This document shows positions 63,813 through 64,000 of a stretch of DNA of 64,000 bases, in pieces. The position numbers were made by a program, and so were the translations under genes. A model generated the notes under the pieces. The model did not search any database, had not been told where the DNA came from, and saw only the letters and a list, made by a program, of their open reading frames with translations. Every line of letters begins with the position of its first letter. Position 1 is the stretch's first letter. Origin of the DNA: Pararhodonellum marinum. Its GTDB lineage: Bacteria > Bacteroidota > Bacteroidia > Cytophagales > Cyclobacteriaceae. The stretch is taken from the NCBI RefSeq assembly GCF_015354735.1, contig NZ_JACEFJ010000014.1:1-64000 (forward strand). The letters are read 5' to 3'.

Positions 63813-64000
63813 AAACTGGTTTATCTGGGTCAATAATATCGAATCAACGGGGTGATTATTTTCAAATCTGTATGAAAGGATGAATCTATTAGGATAAAGG
63901 TAAGTAAATGATGTTAATTTTTTAATATATTATAAATTTCTACTGATTTGATCAAAGGAATGAAATAGAATAGAAATAGGATTATCTAAGAAAGTTATTT

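Overview
The window looks like the chromosome of a Bacteroidota bacterium, most likely order Cytophagales and close to the Cyclobacteriaceae; this placement is inference. The support is AT-rich intergenic DNA, many short secreted beta-barrel and lipoprotein genes, DUF5995, DUF779, DUF2846, a TIGR02999-type ECF sigma factor paired with a kinase-TPR protein, TPR sensor kinases, and AraC regulators. No rRNA, tRNA, CRISPR array, transposase or phage gene was seen.

Region 1 (1-13.5 kb) is the most interesting part. A 54-codon gene (336-500) encodes a double-glycine-type leader followed by a serine core: 22 of 31 residues are Ser and the last 24 form eight x-Ser-Ser tripeptides. It is followed by a hairpin and then by a gene that appears to fuse a PqqD-like RiPP recognition element to a Ser/Thr kinase. 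Next come a C39-peptidase ABC exporter, a HlyD-type adaptor, a TolC-type outer-membrane factor, a PP2C phosphatase, a lipoprotein with a Cys-bracketed poly-Asp tract, and a TPR-CHAT protein. This reads as a RiPP pathway whose modification may be multi-site serine phosphorylation before export. Facing it is an ECF sigma / membrane anti-sigma-like / lipoprotein cassette. The same bipartite promoter, GGTTACA-N16-CGACTA, lies upstream of the peptide gene, the sigma gene and the facing lipoprotein gene, so the two blocks are probably one regulon.

Region 2 (13.7-29 kb) is mostly regulatory and household genes on the minus strand. It holds two Crp/Fnr regulators, a TetR, an AraC, a TPR histidine kinase with NarL-type response regulator, a SnoaL-like protein, and a dipeptidase/VIT1/DUF5995 operon. 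An aldehyde dehydrogenase + DUF779 pair is divergent from an AraC activator.

Region 3 (29.4-35.6 kb) begins with a 20-bp tandem repeat inside a dispersed repeat, an inverted relative of the first 109 bases of the window. Then comes a GntR-controlled sugar cluster (GntR, DeoC, PfkB kinase, IolE-like isomerase) with a 22-bp palindromic operator. A diverged copy of the isomerase 3' end lies 1.87 kb downstream, on the far side of two small secreted-protein genes.

Region 4 (35.6-51.1 kb) holds an ECF sigma with a receptor-like kinase-TPR protein, a lipoprotein of the cholesterol-dependent cytolysin family, a DinB-like protein, and two giant genes (1764 and 1373 residues) of no family I recognise.

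Region 5 (51.5-64 kb) is a molybdate operon (ModE-like, Cys-less SUOX-fold protein, ModA, ModB, ModC), a LOG protein, CbpA/CbpM chaperones, an HdeD-like protein, ZIP and SLC13/TrkA-C transporters, a VOC protein, an MDR oxidoreductase and a KAS III enzyme.
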